DNA of 64,000 nt from Corbicula japonica (taxonomy: Eukaryota > Mollusca > Bivalvia > Venerida > Cyrenidae). The translations under genes and the position numbers were made by a program. A model generated the notes under the pieces. That model searched no databases, was not told the origin of the DNA, and saw only the letters and a list, made by a program, of their open reading frames with translations. The stretch is taken from positions 558,001 to 622,000 of the forward strand of contig JAZAYU010000219.1 in NCBI GenBank assembly GCA_038501625.1. Direction: 5' to 3'. Below are positions 26,101 through 36,400 of the stretch, piece by piece. Each line of letters opens with the position of its first letter. Within the stretch, counting starts at the first letter, position 1.

Positions 26101-26321
26101 GGCAGTCAAGTATAATTGTTAAACCTAAACTTGAATATCATTATAACAACTTTTCAAGTGATGGCGGAGCGTACCTGAAATACTTTGACGGTGGTGATGC
26201 TGTGAGACGAAGGGGAAGTTCTTCAGATGAGGACAATACAGAAAGTTACGATGATCATTTAGCTCAACCTCCTTCCCCACCCCCACCCCCTAACAGACTA
26301 GAGGAAATGTTTGAAAACTGA
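14009..26321 (+). CDS. NOS1AP: NOS1AP (CAPON)-like adaptor, C-terminal four exons
   Basis: Spliced model join(14009-14145, 23157-23378, 24519-24647, 25446-26321). All four exons have AG acceptors, and the three internal donors are GT. The phases match: the first exon completes a codon with 2 nt, and all later junctions are phase 0. It gives 453 codons plus stop. Seen: a linker with [20 protein letters not shown], then a Gln/Leu-rich coiled coil ([47 protein letters not shown]), then a ~290-residue acidic Ser-rich tail ending in a proline run. The coiled-coil order and spacing are those of vertebrate NOS1AP, which links neuronal NO synthase, Dexras1 and Scribble via an N-terminal PTB domain and a C-terminal nNOS-binding region. 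The PTB exons are absent and expected upstream of the window. Odd: the C-terminus MFEN is not a PDZ ligand of the vertebrate type. Orthology is confident; function in this animal is inferred. Confidence 0.9.
14342..14930. other. NOS1AP intron, no feature recognised
   Basis: AT-rich intronic sequence. Open frames at 14342-14593 (-) and 14584-14901 (+) have no domain and atypical composition, so I read them as chance. Confidence 0.5.
15161..15287. mobile_element. HP palindromic MITE
   Basis: AAAATTATGAAACTGAGCAT on the left pairs with CTCAGTTTTATAACCTGAG on the right. The centre carries a short deletion (GACTGATTGGGCACC). Confidence 0.8.
15655..15935. repeat. Unclassified degenerate repeat element
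   Basis: Starts ATGACCCCAATAAGTGGGAG and contains TTGCAACCATTTTCACCAGA and GTTATGGCCCTTTG. The same order of blocks recurs at 22250-22620, with the motif GAGTTATGGCACTTTATATT also near 22870. It is a dispersed family of unknown class. Confidence 0.45.
16020..16122. mobile_element. HP palindromic MITE, degenerate
   Basis: AAATCATAAAAATGAAATTG on the left, and TAGACTGGTCTCCAATCTG plus TAATGATCTTG on the right. Confidence 0.55.
16760..16930. mobile_element. PB MITE, left-truncated
   Basis: The right half is preserved, ending TATGGAGGAATGGG and TTAA at 16927-16930. The left terminus is absent. Confidence 0.65.
17003..17150. mobile_element. HP palindromic MITE
   Basis: Complete hairpin from ACAAGGTTATAAAACTGAGC to TCAGTTTTATAACCTTCAGC. 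The centre reads GGCGACCAGTCGCC. Confidence 0.85.
17430..17710. repeat. 20-bp minisatellite
   Basis: About 13 units of approximately CATTTTGCCATAACAAGGTT, with drift to CACAAAGAGGC at the left edge and clean identical units near 17620-17680. Confidence 0.9.
17799..18024. mobile_element. PB MITE, complete
   Basis: TTAA at 17799-17802 and 18021-18024 flank a 218-bp body with ends CCCTTTCTTCCATAAATATG and ATATATGGAGGAAAGGG. Confidence 0.87.
18513..18742. mobile_element. PB-family MITE, degenerate
   Basis: The GTGTAGATCCAGATCAGCCT core and CTGATCTGGATCTAC core are recognisable. Termini are TATGGACTTTATTCCATG and CCATGGAGTATAGGG, without TTAA. Confidence 0.6.
19310..19551. mobile_element. PB MITE, complete
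   Basis: TTAA at 19310-19313 and 19548-19551 flank a 234-bp body. A second, right-truncated copy follows 36 bp later. Confidence 0.86.
19587..19765. mobile_element. PB MITE, right-truncated
   Basis: Starts CCCTTTCCTCCATATATACA and breaks at CAGACGGCACAGATGTGGGG. The sequence to the right (CTGTCTATAAGCATATCGCG) may be another insertion. Confidence 0.65.
20153..20250 (+). other. tRNA-like sequence, class II (Leu/Ser-like) remnant
   Basis: TTAGCCGAGTGATCTAAGAG resembles the A-box/D-arm of tRNA-Leu or tRNA-Ser. GTAGGTTCGAAACATG resembles a B-box about 70 nt further on. The stems are poor. A T run (20250-20256) follows. It is likely a tRNA-derived SINE head or pseudogene. Confidence 0.35.
20260..21000. 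other. NOS1AP intron, no feature recognised
   Basis: No exon, hairpin family or tandem repeat recognised. Base composition matches the surrounding introns. Confidence 0.4.
21011..21160. mobile_element. PB MITE, internally deleted
   Basis: Left end is ATCCCTTTCCTCCATCTGAT. Right end is TATATGGAGGAAAGGGTTAT, where TTAA has mutated to TTAT. Confidence 0.7.
21190..21436. mobile_element. PB-related MITE, 'CATGGAGTAAAGG' subfamily
   Basis: Contains the AGATCCAGATCGGCTAGCAC and GATCTGGATATATACTG cores and ends ACATGGAGTAAAGGACACC. TTAA has been lost. Confidence 0.6.
21480..22640. other. NOS1AP intron with a degenerate repeat at 22250-22620
   Basis: The right half repeats the block order of 15655-15935 (TACCCCCACGAAGTTGTAGG, TTTTGGCCAGAGATAAGGCC). 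The left half shows nothing I can name. Confidence 0.4.
22655..22776. mobile_element. HP palindromic MITE, one arm shortened
   Basis: CCAAGGTTATAAAGCTGAGT versus CTCAGTTTTATAATCTTGGG. The left arm jumps from CAAATCTCAAG straight to ACCAGTCGCC, a 22-bp deletion. Confidence 0.8.
23157..23378 (+). CDS. NOS1AP: NOS1AP-like exon b (start of coiled coil)
   Basis: 222 nt, phase 0 at both ends. Acceptor TTTCAG, donor GTACTG. The first ~40 residues are an acidic linker ([20 protein letters not shown]). From HQMQLLRQQ onward the sequence is a Gln-rich amphipathic helix through [15 protein letters not shown]. This is the most conserved part of NOS1AP outside the PTB domain. Confidence 0.92.
23705..24440. 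other. NOS1AP intron, possible unrecognised insertion
   Basis: TAGGGATGTCAACGGATCCT near 23712 and the inverted GGATCC/GGATATCC motifs resemble a transposon end. I could not find the matching right end. Confidence 0.3.
24470..24499. mobile_element. PB MITE solo right end, abuts a splice acceptor
   Basis: Only TGTGTATATATGGAGGAAAG plus GGTTAA remains. TTAA at 24496-24499 is 20 nt upstream of the exon at 24519. Confidence 0.7.
24519..24647 (+). CDS. NOS1AP: NOS1AP-like exon c (end of coiled coil)
   Basis: 129 nt, 43 codons, phase 0 at both ends. Acceptor TATTTTAG, donor GTAAAC. Encodes [20 protein letters not shown] followed by [10 protein letters not shown] and [13 protein letters not shown]. 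The heptad-like Leu spacing continues the helix of the preceding exon and then breaks. Confidence 0.92.
24659..24802. mobile_element. HP palindromic MITE 11 bp after an exon donor
   Basis: Complete palindrome (CTGAAGGTTATAAAGCTGAG ... CTCAGTTTTATAACCTTGGG). It starts 11 nt beyond the last base of the NOS1AP exon at 24519-24647, just past the 5' splice site. Confidence 0.87.
25228..25312. mobile_element. PB-family fragment
   Basis: Right-half core only: GTGAACAGTGTGTATCCTGA, GATGGCACACATGTGCCAGC and ATCTGGATCTAAATTGTTTC. Confidence 0.5.
25446..26321 (+). CDS. NOS1AP: NOS1AP-like terminal coding exon
   Basis: 876 nt including the TGA stop at 26319-26321; acceptor TTTTCAG. 291 residues: short hydrophobic start ([20 protein letters not shown]), then an acidic, Ser/Thr-rich, low-complexity tail ([28 protein letters not shown]), then [17 protein letters not shown]. 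Vertebrate NOS1AP ends in a class-III-like ligand for the nNOS PDZ domain. Here the last residue is Asn, so that ligand is missing. The final EMF and an internal PPPEFRNF fit an E-x-F pattern reported to contribute to nNOS contact in vertebrates. The tail has no second recognisable domain. Confidence 0.9.
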   Translation, partial: GNSVPDATTPQCGPVFLPKSLLASPEDSQLCMIEDSKPVFDTDSPDSGHREMSSDSLSLCIQQADYPFWTMSSEDAIKYSFGFDSPLRYKHMTYEMTAVVNSNPFANSREDICDQDILDFSNTGEMHESLTGDQIKSMDKIPKLRPPPEFRNFDSLRQSHSDDSSNSSNSDTDSLKDGIVNFTDSDYYTNTGSSLNQIHTYSLEQTEAGYMETNNREGRQSSIIVKPKLEYHYNNFSSDGGAYLKYFDGGDAVRRRGSSSDEDNTESYDDHLAQPPSPPPPPNRLEEMFEN

Positions 26322-27299
26322 AAAATGAAAGAATCCACCATTTCCCCACAGAATTGGACTAGCCTCTAATTGAATCTGGCTAGTCATTAATTTTGCTGCA
26401 GAAAATATTAAATAAGCAGTTGTTATTGGTGTTCTGACCTTGATAGCTCAAGTTTTGCAGCAATGGCATGTTAGGTTAAAGCATGGAGACTGCAAGTTTA
26501 CCCCAAAACCACCAGTGCTGGTGTTGTCAGCAGGTTGAATTTCCATTGAACCAATGGTGGTGGTATGAGGCCGGTATGTGCCCAAATATGGACCGTATCT
26601 TGCAAACATTTGTAAGCTTAATAATAAGAATTGTCATATTAACAGGAAAATTCAGAAGGATTTATTTCAGGTGGCATCAGTACCTTACTTGGTAGAGCAG
26701 GAAATTTGATTCCTGATCGTGGCAATACAATTCTCCTTTACATGCACAGTCATGTAATAAACACTGTGGACTCTGAACCCTAATCGTAACTTCTGCTCAA
26801 AAGTTTGTCCTTGCAATATATTAAATTGTCCAGACCACAAGAGTGAGGTGTATCTTCTCACTTATTCAGTTACTTTAAATATCATGTTATTTCGTGGGGG
26901 TTTAATTTTTGTGTATTTTGCACTGGAGAATAGTGTGCAATCACTGAAAAAAACTGAAGACTAATACAAGTGTGCAAATTTATCAGAGGGAAAACAGTGT
27001 CATTTGTGGAAATTTGATCCCCTAGAAGAAATTAAATGATACCACAGTCTTAACTGTCCTAGATCTTTTTACCATAGACCAACACACACAGCAACAAAAA
27101 ATCTACCATAGAAACTCAGTAGTTAGAGAATTGGCTGCTCAAATGTACAAACTGCACAATCTAATACGGTAGTTCTTAGTTCCTAAAATATGTAATCTGC
27201 TAACAGTTCACAAGGACAGTTTGGCCCACCCTATTTATGTTAAACAGTGTGGAGAATACAGCTGATTTAAAAAGAAGTGCTATTAATTAATTATTTGAA

Positions 27300-27790
27300 A
27301 TGCATGTGTATGAATTTTTAAATGTAACAATTACTCATGGCATTTGAGTTTACAGTTAGATAACAATTACTCTCATGAAATTACAGTTATGTAACAAATA
27401 CTCATAACAGCTGTTACAAGTAAACCATTACAGTTTGGTTACAATACTCTAATGACATTACAGCTAGGAAAAAAAATACACTTTAACAACTGTAGTACAA
27501 CATTACAGTTTGATTACAATTACTGTAATGACGTTACAGTTGGGTAATAATTACTCCTTAACAGCTGTTGCACTACATTACAGTTTGTTTACAATTACTG
27601 TAATGACATTACAGTTAGGTAGCAAATACTCATAAACATTTGTAGCACAACATTACAGTTTGATTACAATTACTGTTATGACTTTACATTCAGTAACAAT
27701 TACTCTAATGACATTACATTCAGTAACAATTACTCTAATGTCATTACAGTTAGGTAACAGTTACATTGCAATTTTTGCATACAAATTTAG
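27300..27790. repeat. ~30-60 bp minisatellite with inverted subunits
   Basis: Repeated ACATTACAGTTNGGTAACAA and TTACTCTAATGACATTACAG segments, alternating with ACAGCTGTTGCA(C)TACATT. The TAATGACATTA core makes each unit partly palindromic. It lies in the likely NOS1AP 3' UTR. Confidence 0.85.
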
Positions 27791-28779
27791 TCTGATTTGA
27801 AACTTGTATGTTTTTTCTTAATTTAGATAAAATTGTTTAACATTTTAAATTTACTGTGCATTTGTTCCATTTGTTCTATTTTTTCCTGTATAAATACTTT
27901 ATATTTCAGTTTTGTACATAATGTATGGTTGCATTCATACTTAAATAATATTGAAGGCCTAAATAATTCACCAAAGAAGTTTTAAAGCTTTATATAATAG
28001 TAGCCTAATGAATCTTGTAAATTCATCATGGCATGTGTAAATTATCAGTCATTGTTTACAAAACAGTGCCAAAATTGTGATTGTGCCAAACCATAATATT
28101 TTGTTTTGTTAGCATCTGTAAATATGTTGATGTAAATATTTTGCTTTTGTAGTAATAGGACCAAGTGTTTCTTTATTTCTTATCTTGATTACTTAAGATG
28201 ATTTCATAACATTTTTATGATGTACATTACTGACAATTCTCATGATATAACATCATGTTTGAATTCTTAGTTTTGCATACATTACAAATCCATTCATGTG
28301 ATAGGATTAGTATTTTGGGATGTTTCTTTTAGGAAAATACTGATCAATGACCTCTATTTTCAGACATTTTGTTAATGTTACCCAGCTAGTTTGCAGATGG
28401 TTATGTTTGATATTTTGATGATTCTTTCATTTTGCAGGATGTTTAAACAAATCTTACATGTACCAAGATTTTCACATAAAAAATATAAACCCATGGAAGA
28501 GCCAATGTTTTCCTTTTGAATTACAGTGCAAATGGCACTAGTGTGCCAGAAAGAGTTTCTATCTTTACTGCAAGCCTGTTAAGTTTCAAGTATGGATATG
28601 TCTTAAAAAGATACAAAAAAGAAAGGAAAATATGTTGTCACAAACGCATCTGCAATATCAAGTAATTCACCTTTTCTGCATCAAGTTTCAAGTTTTTAAT
28701 TAAAGAAAGATGGTAAAGCTTTCATTTCTGACAGCTAAAGAGCTTGTACTGCCTTTACTTTGCATTCAGCCTCGTCAAA

Positions 28780-28912
28780 AACACACAACCAGGAACCAGT
28801 CTCTCTATAAACTCAAGCTTGTGATTGGTTAGTTTGGTTCACCAAGTTTTTTTAACCAATCAGCTAATAGAGATAGAAGACTAGTCTCCGGTTTGCTTTC
28901 ATTTGCTTTCAA
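28780..28912. mobile_element. Possible distant HP-like palindrome
   Basis: CAGTCTCTCTATAAACTCAA and CTTGTGATTGGTTAG face ACCAATCAGCTAATAGAGAT and AGACTAGTCTCC. The arrangement resembles HP but with strong divergence. Confidence 0.4.
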
Positions 28913-29246
28913 ATAGTGTTTATTATATAGTGACTTTGGGAATCAAGCAACAATGATTTCACAGCTTGTATTGGTAAAAGCTTTATTTTATACACTGGAT
29001 AGTTTTGAAAAACTTCACCAAGTGCTAATTAAACTTTTGTACAGTTTTCAGCAGTCATTAGCTAAAAAAAATATTAAAAATTAGTATTTAAGGATGCTTT
29101 AATATTTAAGATGTTTACATATCATAGGTTGAGTGCAAAACAGTTGTAGCTGCCTTCTTTATTTATATACAGTTAAAACAGTTTTGCAATAAGCCCATGA
29201 TATTATGTTCAGCATATTCATAAGATGTCTGTCTAGTAGCATTAAT

Positions 29247-29480
29247 TTGATCCCTTTCCTTCATACATACTTATTTTTACGCATACGCCACCAGTGTAGA
29301 TCCAGATCATCCATGCGGTCTAATCTGGATCTGCACTGGTCTCATTTTGGTCTGACATTACCTAACGAATCTAAAAACAAACAGTGTAGTTCCTGATCAG
29401 ATGGCACGGATGTGCCAGCAGATCTGGACCTACACTGTTCCCTCATGAAGTAAAAATGTATCTATGGAGGAAAGGGTTAT
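29247..29480. mobile_element. PB MITE
   Basis: ATCCCTTTCCTTCATACATA to TATGGAGGAAAGGGTTAT. Both TTAA sites have one mutation. Confidence 0.75.
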
Positions 29481-29904
29481 TGTAATTGTTCAACAGAAAG
29501 CATTTTATTATAAATCTTCATGAGATATATCTTCATGATTTTTGTCATTACTGAGAACAAGTTTTGCCGATTTCTGTTCACATCTGTGTGCCATCGGGCA
29601 TTTGCATTGTAAAATGTTTTCTTAAAGTGATAATAAAATCATACATCCTGTTATGTGCTTCTCTTATCTAATGGGCAAGATCAACATCAAAGCAAACAGT
29701 TATTGGGACAAACAACACATATAACAAAATATTACTCATTTTTGCAGAAGGGGGAATAAAATGAATCTATTTTTCCACTGAAATTCTTATGAAGCCAGTG
29801 TTCTTAAGTCTTCATTTGAAAGGCCCAAGTTCCCTCTCATCCTCTGCTAGCCACAGTTTGCTCCAACTGCAAATGAATAATTCTGATTATTTTAAAATAA
29901 TTAA

Positions 29905-30110
29905 TAACAACTTCATAAATTATGTTCTTTATTTAGTGATATTGTTGTTTACTGAGTGAATCAGTCTGTTAAAATAATACAAACAACTACAAAAATTATG
30001 TTCTTTATTAAGTGATATTATTGTTCACTGAGGGATTCAGGTATGTTAAAATATTACATAACAACTACATAAGTTATGTTATTTATTCAGTGAGATTGGT
30101 GTTAACATAG
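29905..30110. repeat. Three ~75-bp tandem units, each with a minus-strand AATAAA
   Basis: Unit approximately ATAAATTATGTTCTTTATTTA and GTGATATTGTTGTTTACTGAG, repeated at about 29914, 29988 and 30066. On the minus strand each unit gives AATAAA (29928-29933, 30004-30009, 30082-30087). These are candidate alternative poly(A) signals for the receptor gene, whose stop codon is at 30331. Confidence 0.75.
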
Positions 30111-30187
30111 TTGAAGACATGCTGTTACTAACAGTTCAAGCCATTTAAAAGGCCCCATTTAAAACCTTTAACAGTAATTCAACCCAA

Positions 30188-30391
30188 CAAGTTTTTAAAT
30201 TCAATTCATAGAAATGTTGTCTGCAGCTTTATCTCCAAGCTTGTGAATGTTTCATTGATTTTGGTGAAGAGTTCCAAATCGGAGGTGAACAAGTTTTTAA
30301 ATTCAATTCATAGAAATGTTGTCTGCAGCTTTATCTCCAAGCTTGTGAATGTTTCATTGATTTTGGTGAAGAGTTCCAAATCGGAGGTGAC
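30188..30391 (-). repeat. 102-bp tandem duplication covering the receptor C-terminus
   Basis: Bases 30188-30289 and 30290-30391 are nearly identical (period 102, shared GTTTTTAAATTCAATTCATA ... CCAAATCGGAGGTGA). On the minus strand the upstream copy contains the last ~20 codons and the TAA stop. The downstream copy is a pseudo-repeat in the 3' UTR. Confidence 0.9.
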
Positions 30392-30490
30392 CAAGGTCTG
30401 TTTGAATCGGGTGTTCTTGGCAGCTCCATGGAACTGAAATCATGGTCCTTCCACCTTAGATCTTCTACCACATCAAACGTTATATCCGTT
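30331..30490 (-). CDS. Receptor last coding exon (cytoplasmic tail)
   Basis: Acceptor TTTCAG, stop TAA at 30333-30331. Encodes TDITFDVVEDLRWKDHDFSS, then MELPRTPDSNRPWSPPIWN and SSPKSMKHSQAWR. Rich in Ser/Pro/Trp with two Trp-Ser-Pro/Pro-Ile-Trp motifs. No kinase, ITAM or other named signalling motif is evident. Confidence 0.85.
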
Positions 30491-33400
30491 CTGAAATGTA
30501 GAAATATTGTTAATAGATATGACAAAAGATGCCAAGATCATAAAACTGAGATTGGAGACTAGTCTCAAATCTCAAGCATCTGATTAGCTGAAATGGTGTT
30601 TGGTCGCCATTTCAGCCAATCCGATGCTTGAGATTTGAGACTGGTCTCCAATCTCAGTTTTATGATCATGCGCCCAGGTTGCTAGGTTATAAAACTGAGA
30701 ATGAGTACTTGTCTCAGACCTCTGCATTCTGTAACTGAGCAGTCTAAGAACTGACCAATGGAATTCTTGAGTTCAGAGACTGGTTCTATCTTCAATAGCA
30801 TACCCTTGTAGACAAAAGTTTCATTTTATTTCACAAGGACTAGTTTGTTGGTTTTTTTTGCAGGGTTGAAGGTTATAAAGCTGAGATTGGAAACCAGTCT
30901 CAAATCTCAAGCATCTGATTGGCTGAAATGGCGACTGGTCGCCATTTCAGCCAATCAGATGCTTGAGATTTGAGACTGGTTTCCATACTCAGTTTTATAA
31001 CCTTGGGCACTGATCAGCCTGAACATCCATTCAAGTGGTCTGATCCTGATCTACAATGTTCGCTTCTTGCTATAAAATAATCTATTTAAAAAATCTTAAA
31101 GCAATGTTAATCCAGATCATACTACTTCGTCTGAAAGGCAACAGTTTAGATCCAGTTCAGACTGCATTGACAGACAAGCTGATCTGTGCCCAAGATCATA
31201 AAACTAAGTTTTGAGATCAGTCTCAAATCTCAAGGATCTGATTGGCTGAAATGGCGACGATCATAAAACTAAGTTTTGAGATCAGTCTCAAATCTCAAGG
31301 ATCTGATTGGCTGAAATGGCGACTGGTGGACTGATCTCAAAACTTAGTTTTATGATCTTGGGCCCTGGAACTTAATTGATCACACATGGGATAAAACCCT
31401 TACAGGTTAAGTACCTGTTCTTTTTACTTACTCAAATTGTTGACTGTAAGTATCATCGCTATCAAAGACCTTGTTCTTCTCCACACGAACTGGCTTACCC
31501 ATAAACCATTTCTCCCTGAAATTCAGACAGAAAATTACTTTTCACAGTCTTTCGTAGTTTTAATTAAAGTAATACTTGGGCATGTTTACAAAATGGGTCC
31601 ATTATAAAAGTTATATCCCTTCCAAAACCACCATTATGCAATATAATGTACAAAATTTGTTAACGTAGGCAAAACAGTATATATATTATGAAGGAAGGTT
31701 TTATAAATTGTTATATTCCTTCCAAAACAACCATTATGCAATATAATGTACAAAAATTGTTAACATAGGCAAAACAGTGTATACATTATGAAGGAAGGTT
31801 TTATAAATTGTTACAAGTAAATTGTTTATATAAATGTTAACTGAAAAGCCAGTTTACTACCACCAAACTATTTTTTGACACTTTATACTTCTCTAACTGA
31901 TCACCTTGTTTTTAACTTACATTACCTACAGCACTTGGAGCCTTACCTTGCACCAAACCCAGAAAGAAGATAGAGCCTTACCTCACATTGAACCTGACTG
32001 GAGGTGGGGTCTTTGGCACTTCCTTAACCTCTTCCTCAACCTTGGGTTTCCTCCTCAGGCATTTGTGCAAAGGCTCTTTTATCCATCTAATTATATCATG
32101 AACAAGTAAAACTGTAAATTACACATTTACTAATGATTATATATTAAGCAGAAGAATTTTTCTGTTTCTATATGTAATGGGTTTCTGGGTTGGAGGTTAT
32201 AAAGCTGAGCATGGAAACCAGTCTCAAATCTCAAGCATCTGATTGGCTGAAATGGCGACTGGTCAGATGCTTGAGATTTGAGACTGGTTTCCAAGCTCAG
32301 TTTTATAACCTTCAACCCAGTACATTTTCAGAATCTATAGAAGCTTTTTTAGGATCTGCTTTTTCAAATCCAAAGTTTGCAGATCTGAGGAAATGGTTCT
32401 TCTCCAATTTTTTGTGTTAATCAGTTTCAACACTGGCCAGACACTCAGGGGCATCTGAGGTGAGTCAGTTAAACATCTCTAATAATCACTGGAGCATCAT
32501 CAAACAAAATAAGACAACATATTTTTTTTGGAGCTGCAAATGCATATTTATTTACCAATGTATTAAAGTACATTTCTATTAAAGCCTATTACTTTTAGTG
32601 CTCATTTACTTGCTGTGTTTGGTGGCTTTCAAAGTTCCCTATTCATCTATCTATAAAGAATTGCATGCTTTAGAGATGAAAATGATTTTACAGTAAGCTC
32701 AATTTTCCCCAGAAAAAAATAAAAAAAATAAAGGGAAAATATATGCTTTATTGTAATTCTAAAAGGTATACAATATCTTCATCAATGTTCAAGGAGATAA
32801 GAAAAAATACACCAATATTAAGGAGCATTTTGCAACTCCTTTAAAAATTTCAAGCCTTGTCACTTGCAAGACCTGTAATATGACATTGGGACCAGTCTCC
32901 AATCTCAAGCATCTGATTGGCTGAAATGGAGACAAGCCTCAATTTCAGCCAATCAGATGTTTGAGATTGGAGACTGGTCTCCAGTTTGGGTTTTATAATC
33001 TTGGGCCCTGGGGAAGACTCTAATTAACTTGATATTCTCAATGCAAATAATACCAATAAAAAACTTCCCAATTCCTAATATACAGTAAATTACCTGTCAT
33101 AAATGACGAACAAGACATAGCTGATCAAGGCAAAACACACAACTCCACCCAGACAGGACACCAAGATGATCTGCCAGTTTACTTGTGTATTGATAGGCAC
33201 CACTTGAACTAAAGAAATGACAAACAACATCATTTACTATAATAGTGAGAGCTTTTAATCCGTTACTCCATGGATATGATTTTTATGACATGGGCTAACA
33301 GTGCAGATCCAGATCAGCCATCTCAACTAGATCTACACTCGTTGCTTCTCAGAATCAGAAACAACCGAACAAAATCATAAAAGCATAAAGTGTAGATCTT

Positions 33401-36400
33401 GATTAAACAGCATTGATGTGCCTCCATGCTGATCTGGTTCTACACTGTTCGCCCATGCAATAAAAAGTCGAATTCAGCATCAATTATGCATCCATTTCTT
33501 TCTCTGTTACTGTTCTCTATCTATTGCTGTATCATTACAATAAGCTATCCAAACTAAATGCATAATGCTCTAGTTCTTTAACCCTTTCCTCCATATATAC
33601 GCCTTTATACGCATGTGTGACCAGTGTTGATCCATGCCGGCTGATCTGGATCTAAACTGTTCGCCCTTGCAATAAAGGTGTATCAGATGTTGAACCCTCA
33701 TTTTTGTCATGAGCTCGCTTGTGGTGTGCTCTTCAATGGCAGTACGGTTTATGTGCATGCATGTGTATGTCTGTTCAGATTTGTCCGGCACATAACTTTA
33801 ACAAGCATTGAGCAATTTTGTTTATATTTGGCAAGATTGTTAATCTCAATGAGATGGATTGTAAAGCGAAACAAGAGGGTCCATAGGACCCTGGGTCGCT
33901 CACCTGTCAACAACTGCTCAATGCTTGCAAGAGTTTTGTGCAAGTGTGGTAAAATCAAGTCAAAAATGTGGTAGACATCCACTAGACAATGCTACATACC
34001 AAATATCTAAGCTTTAGGCATTGAGGTTTTCATTAGGAAGATTTTTAAAGTTTTCCTTTCTTACATATTAAGGGCCCACAGGACGGGGCCAATTTTGACC
34101 CCAGGGCCAACATTTAAACAATGTTGGTAAAAGGGTCTCTTCACAATACTCAACACCAAATATCTAAGGTCTAGTCCTATTAGTTTCGGAGAAAAATGAT
34201 TTTTCATGTTTTACTATATAAATCAACGTAAACTAAGAGAACCCTGGGGCGTGGCCAATTTTGGCCCAGGGGACATAATTTGAACACATTTAGTAGACAT
34301 CCATTAGACAATGCGACTTACCAAATATCTAAGCTGTACGCATTGTGGTTTGTGAGAAGAAGATTTTTAAAGATTTCCTACATAAGTCTATGTAAAATGA
34401 AGTGACACCTGGGGCAGGGCCAATTTTGACCCCAGGGAAATAATTTGAACAATCTTTGTAGAGTTCCACTTGAGGGTGCTAAATGCCAAATATCTAAGCT
34501 CTAGGCCTTGTGGTTTCAGACAAGAAGATTTTTAAAGATTTTCCTTTAGGTTGCTATGGCAACCAGAGTTCTGCATAGAATTGATTTCTTTGAACAACTT
34601 TGGAAGAGCTTCATGCAAGGAACATCCGTGGCAAGTTTCATCAACTTTGGCCCAGGGGTTTAAGAGGAGATGTCGTTTAAATAAAAAGTTTACGGACGGA
34701 CGGACGCTGGACAAATTGTGGACAAAAGCTCACTTTGTCACTATGTGACAGGTGAGCTAAAAATCCCAAAGGTCAAGGTCATAGTAAGGGGTCAAACTTC
34801 ATGTTAACGCGGGCTCAACATGTGCAAACTGATGTCTATTTAGGTTCTAGTGACCACACCAAAATTTTATCTGTAATGTATTTTATATTCATTTCTCTAC
34901 CTGCAAATGATCAGTTTCTTCTATTTTAGCTAAGATCAAGTGAAAAAACATTCAATACATGTATCTCACTGGTATAGTCATCATACACAGGGTTTAGGTA
35001 TGATTAAAATGGCTATTTAGTCACCTTAGTGTAAAAACAGTATAACTCCTTTATACTCCATACGTACTTACAACATTTTTACACTTAGTTTACAATTTCT
35101 TCATTCCTCCATTCATTTTGAGTTTTATCTATAACCAAAGTATGATACGAGTCAATGCATGAGCTGGCAGACAAAGAGCTTGGTTGCTGTCATTGAATGT
35201 GTCTGATTTGCTATATACAGATAATAACCCTTTCCTCCATAGACACACCTTTATTGCGAGGGCAAACAGTGTAGATCCAGATCAGGCAGCACATCTGTGT
35301 CATCTGATCAGGATCTGCACTGTTCGCTATTTGATTTATTAGGTTATTTCTGACCAAAAAGGGATCAGTGCAGATCCTGATCAGATGGCACGGACATGCT
35401 GGCTAATCTGGATCTAAACTGGTCACACATGAGTAAAAATGCATATATGTGGAGGAAAGGGTTAAACCCCTTTTGCACCAATGTGAAAAAAACAACAAGT
35501 TTTGAGTTGAAACCAACTTACTGTTACACAGGTCTCTATCCCTGGTCATCAGTCCGGCCGTAGTGGACCCATCTGGACACTGTTTGCATGATGTCTGACC
35601 AATCAGATCTTGGTAAGTCCCTCTGGCACATAGTACACAGTAGTTACTGTCTGCGTAAGCTCCCTTACCACAAGGAACTGTAACCATATATATCATATAT
35701 CATTGGTTTGGAGAAAAAGAAAACACTGATCTAAAACTGTCATAAGTGGGAAAAATAATGTGGTATTTTGTGGGTTTATAATTTTTTACTATGTTGTGCT
35801 AGGATAAATGCGGAAATTTAAACCCAAACAATTTTATATTATGTACTTATATACTGATGTGATTTAAAAATGTTCATGGGGAACATATATGTTAAATATT
35901 GACAATATAACATGACTGACATTTTATTTGCATTAAATGAGGAATTCATGGAAAAGTCATTTAGACATATAACACATGGGAGGACAATCATACACACCTG
36001 TTTTTAGGTGTTTTGACATGCATATATCAAAATAAGTGTAGTTCAAGTAAATTAGAAGCCAGAACATCAACAGATGTTAAGCTTATAGCTACTTAGGCCT
36101 GTTTGTAACATATTTTCCCTATTTGGCATTGAATTATTTTGTTTAATTATCCGAATATCCTTAATATATAAATAATGCATAGATATATCATGCACTGTTT
36201 TTTAATGCAGTCAGTAATTATCTAAATAGAAAAATATTCTGTATATATGTATAGTTTTATATTTTCAATTTCAAGTTCGGTACATTACTGTGGTTATCAT
36301 TTTAGTTTGCGCAGGTTTAATTTTCGCGTATTTCATACTTGGACAAGTTTGCGAAATTCAACCTCAGCGAAAATAAACCATTTAACAGTGCGTTGTAATA

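Larger units (their letters stand above)
26322..29640 (+). other. NOS1AP: Probable NOS1AP 3' UTR and downstream region
   Basis: AT-rich, with no further exon. AATAAA hexamers occur at 26756-26761 and at 29632-29637; either could end the mRNA. The region includes the 27300-27790 minisatellite and a PB copy at 29247. The exact 3' end cannot be fixed from sequence alone. Confidence 0.5.
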
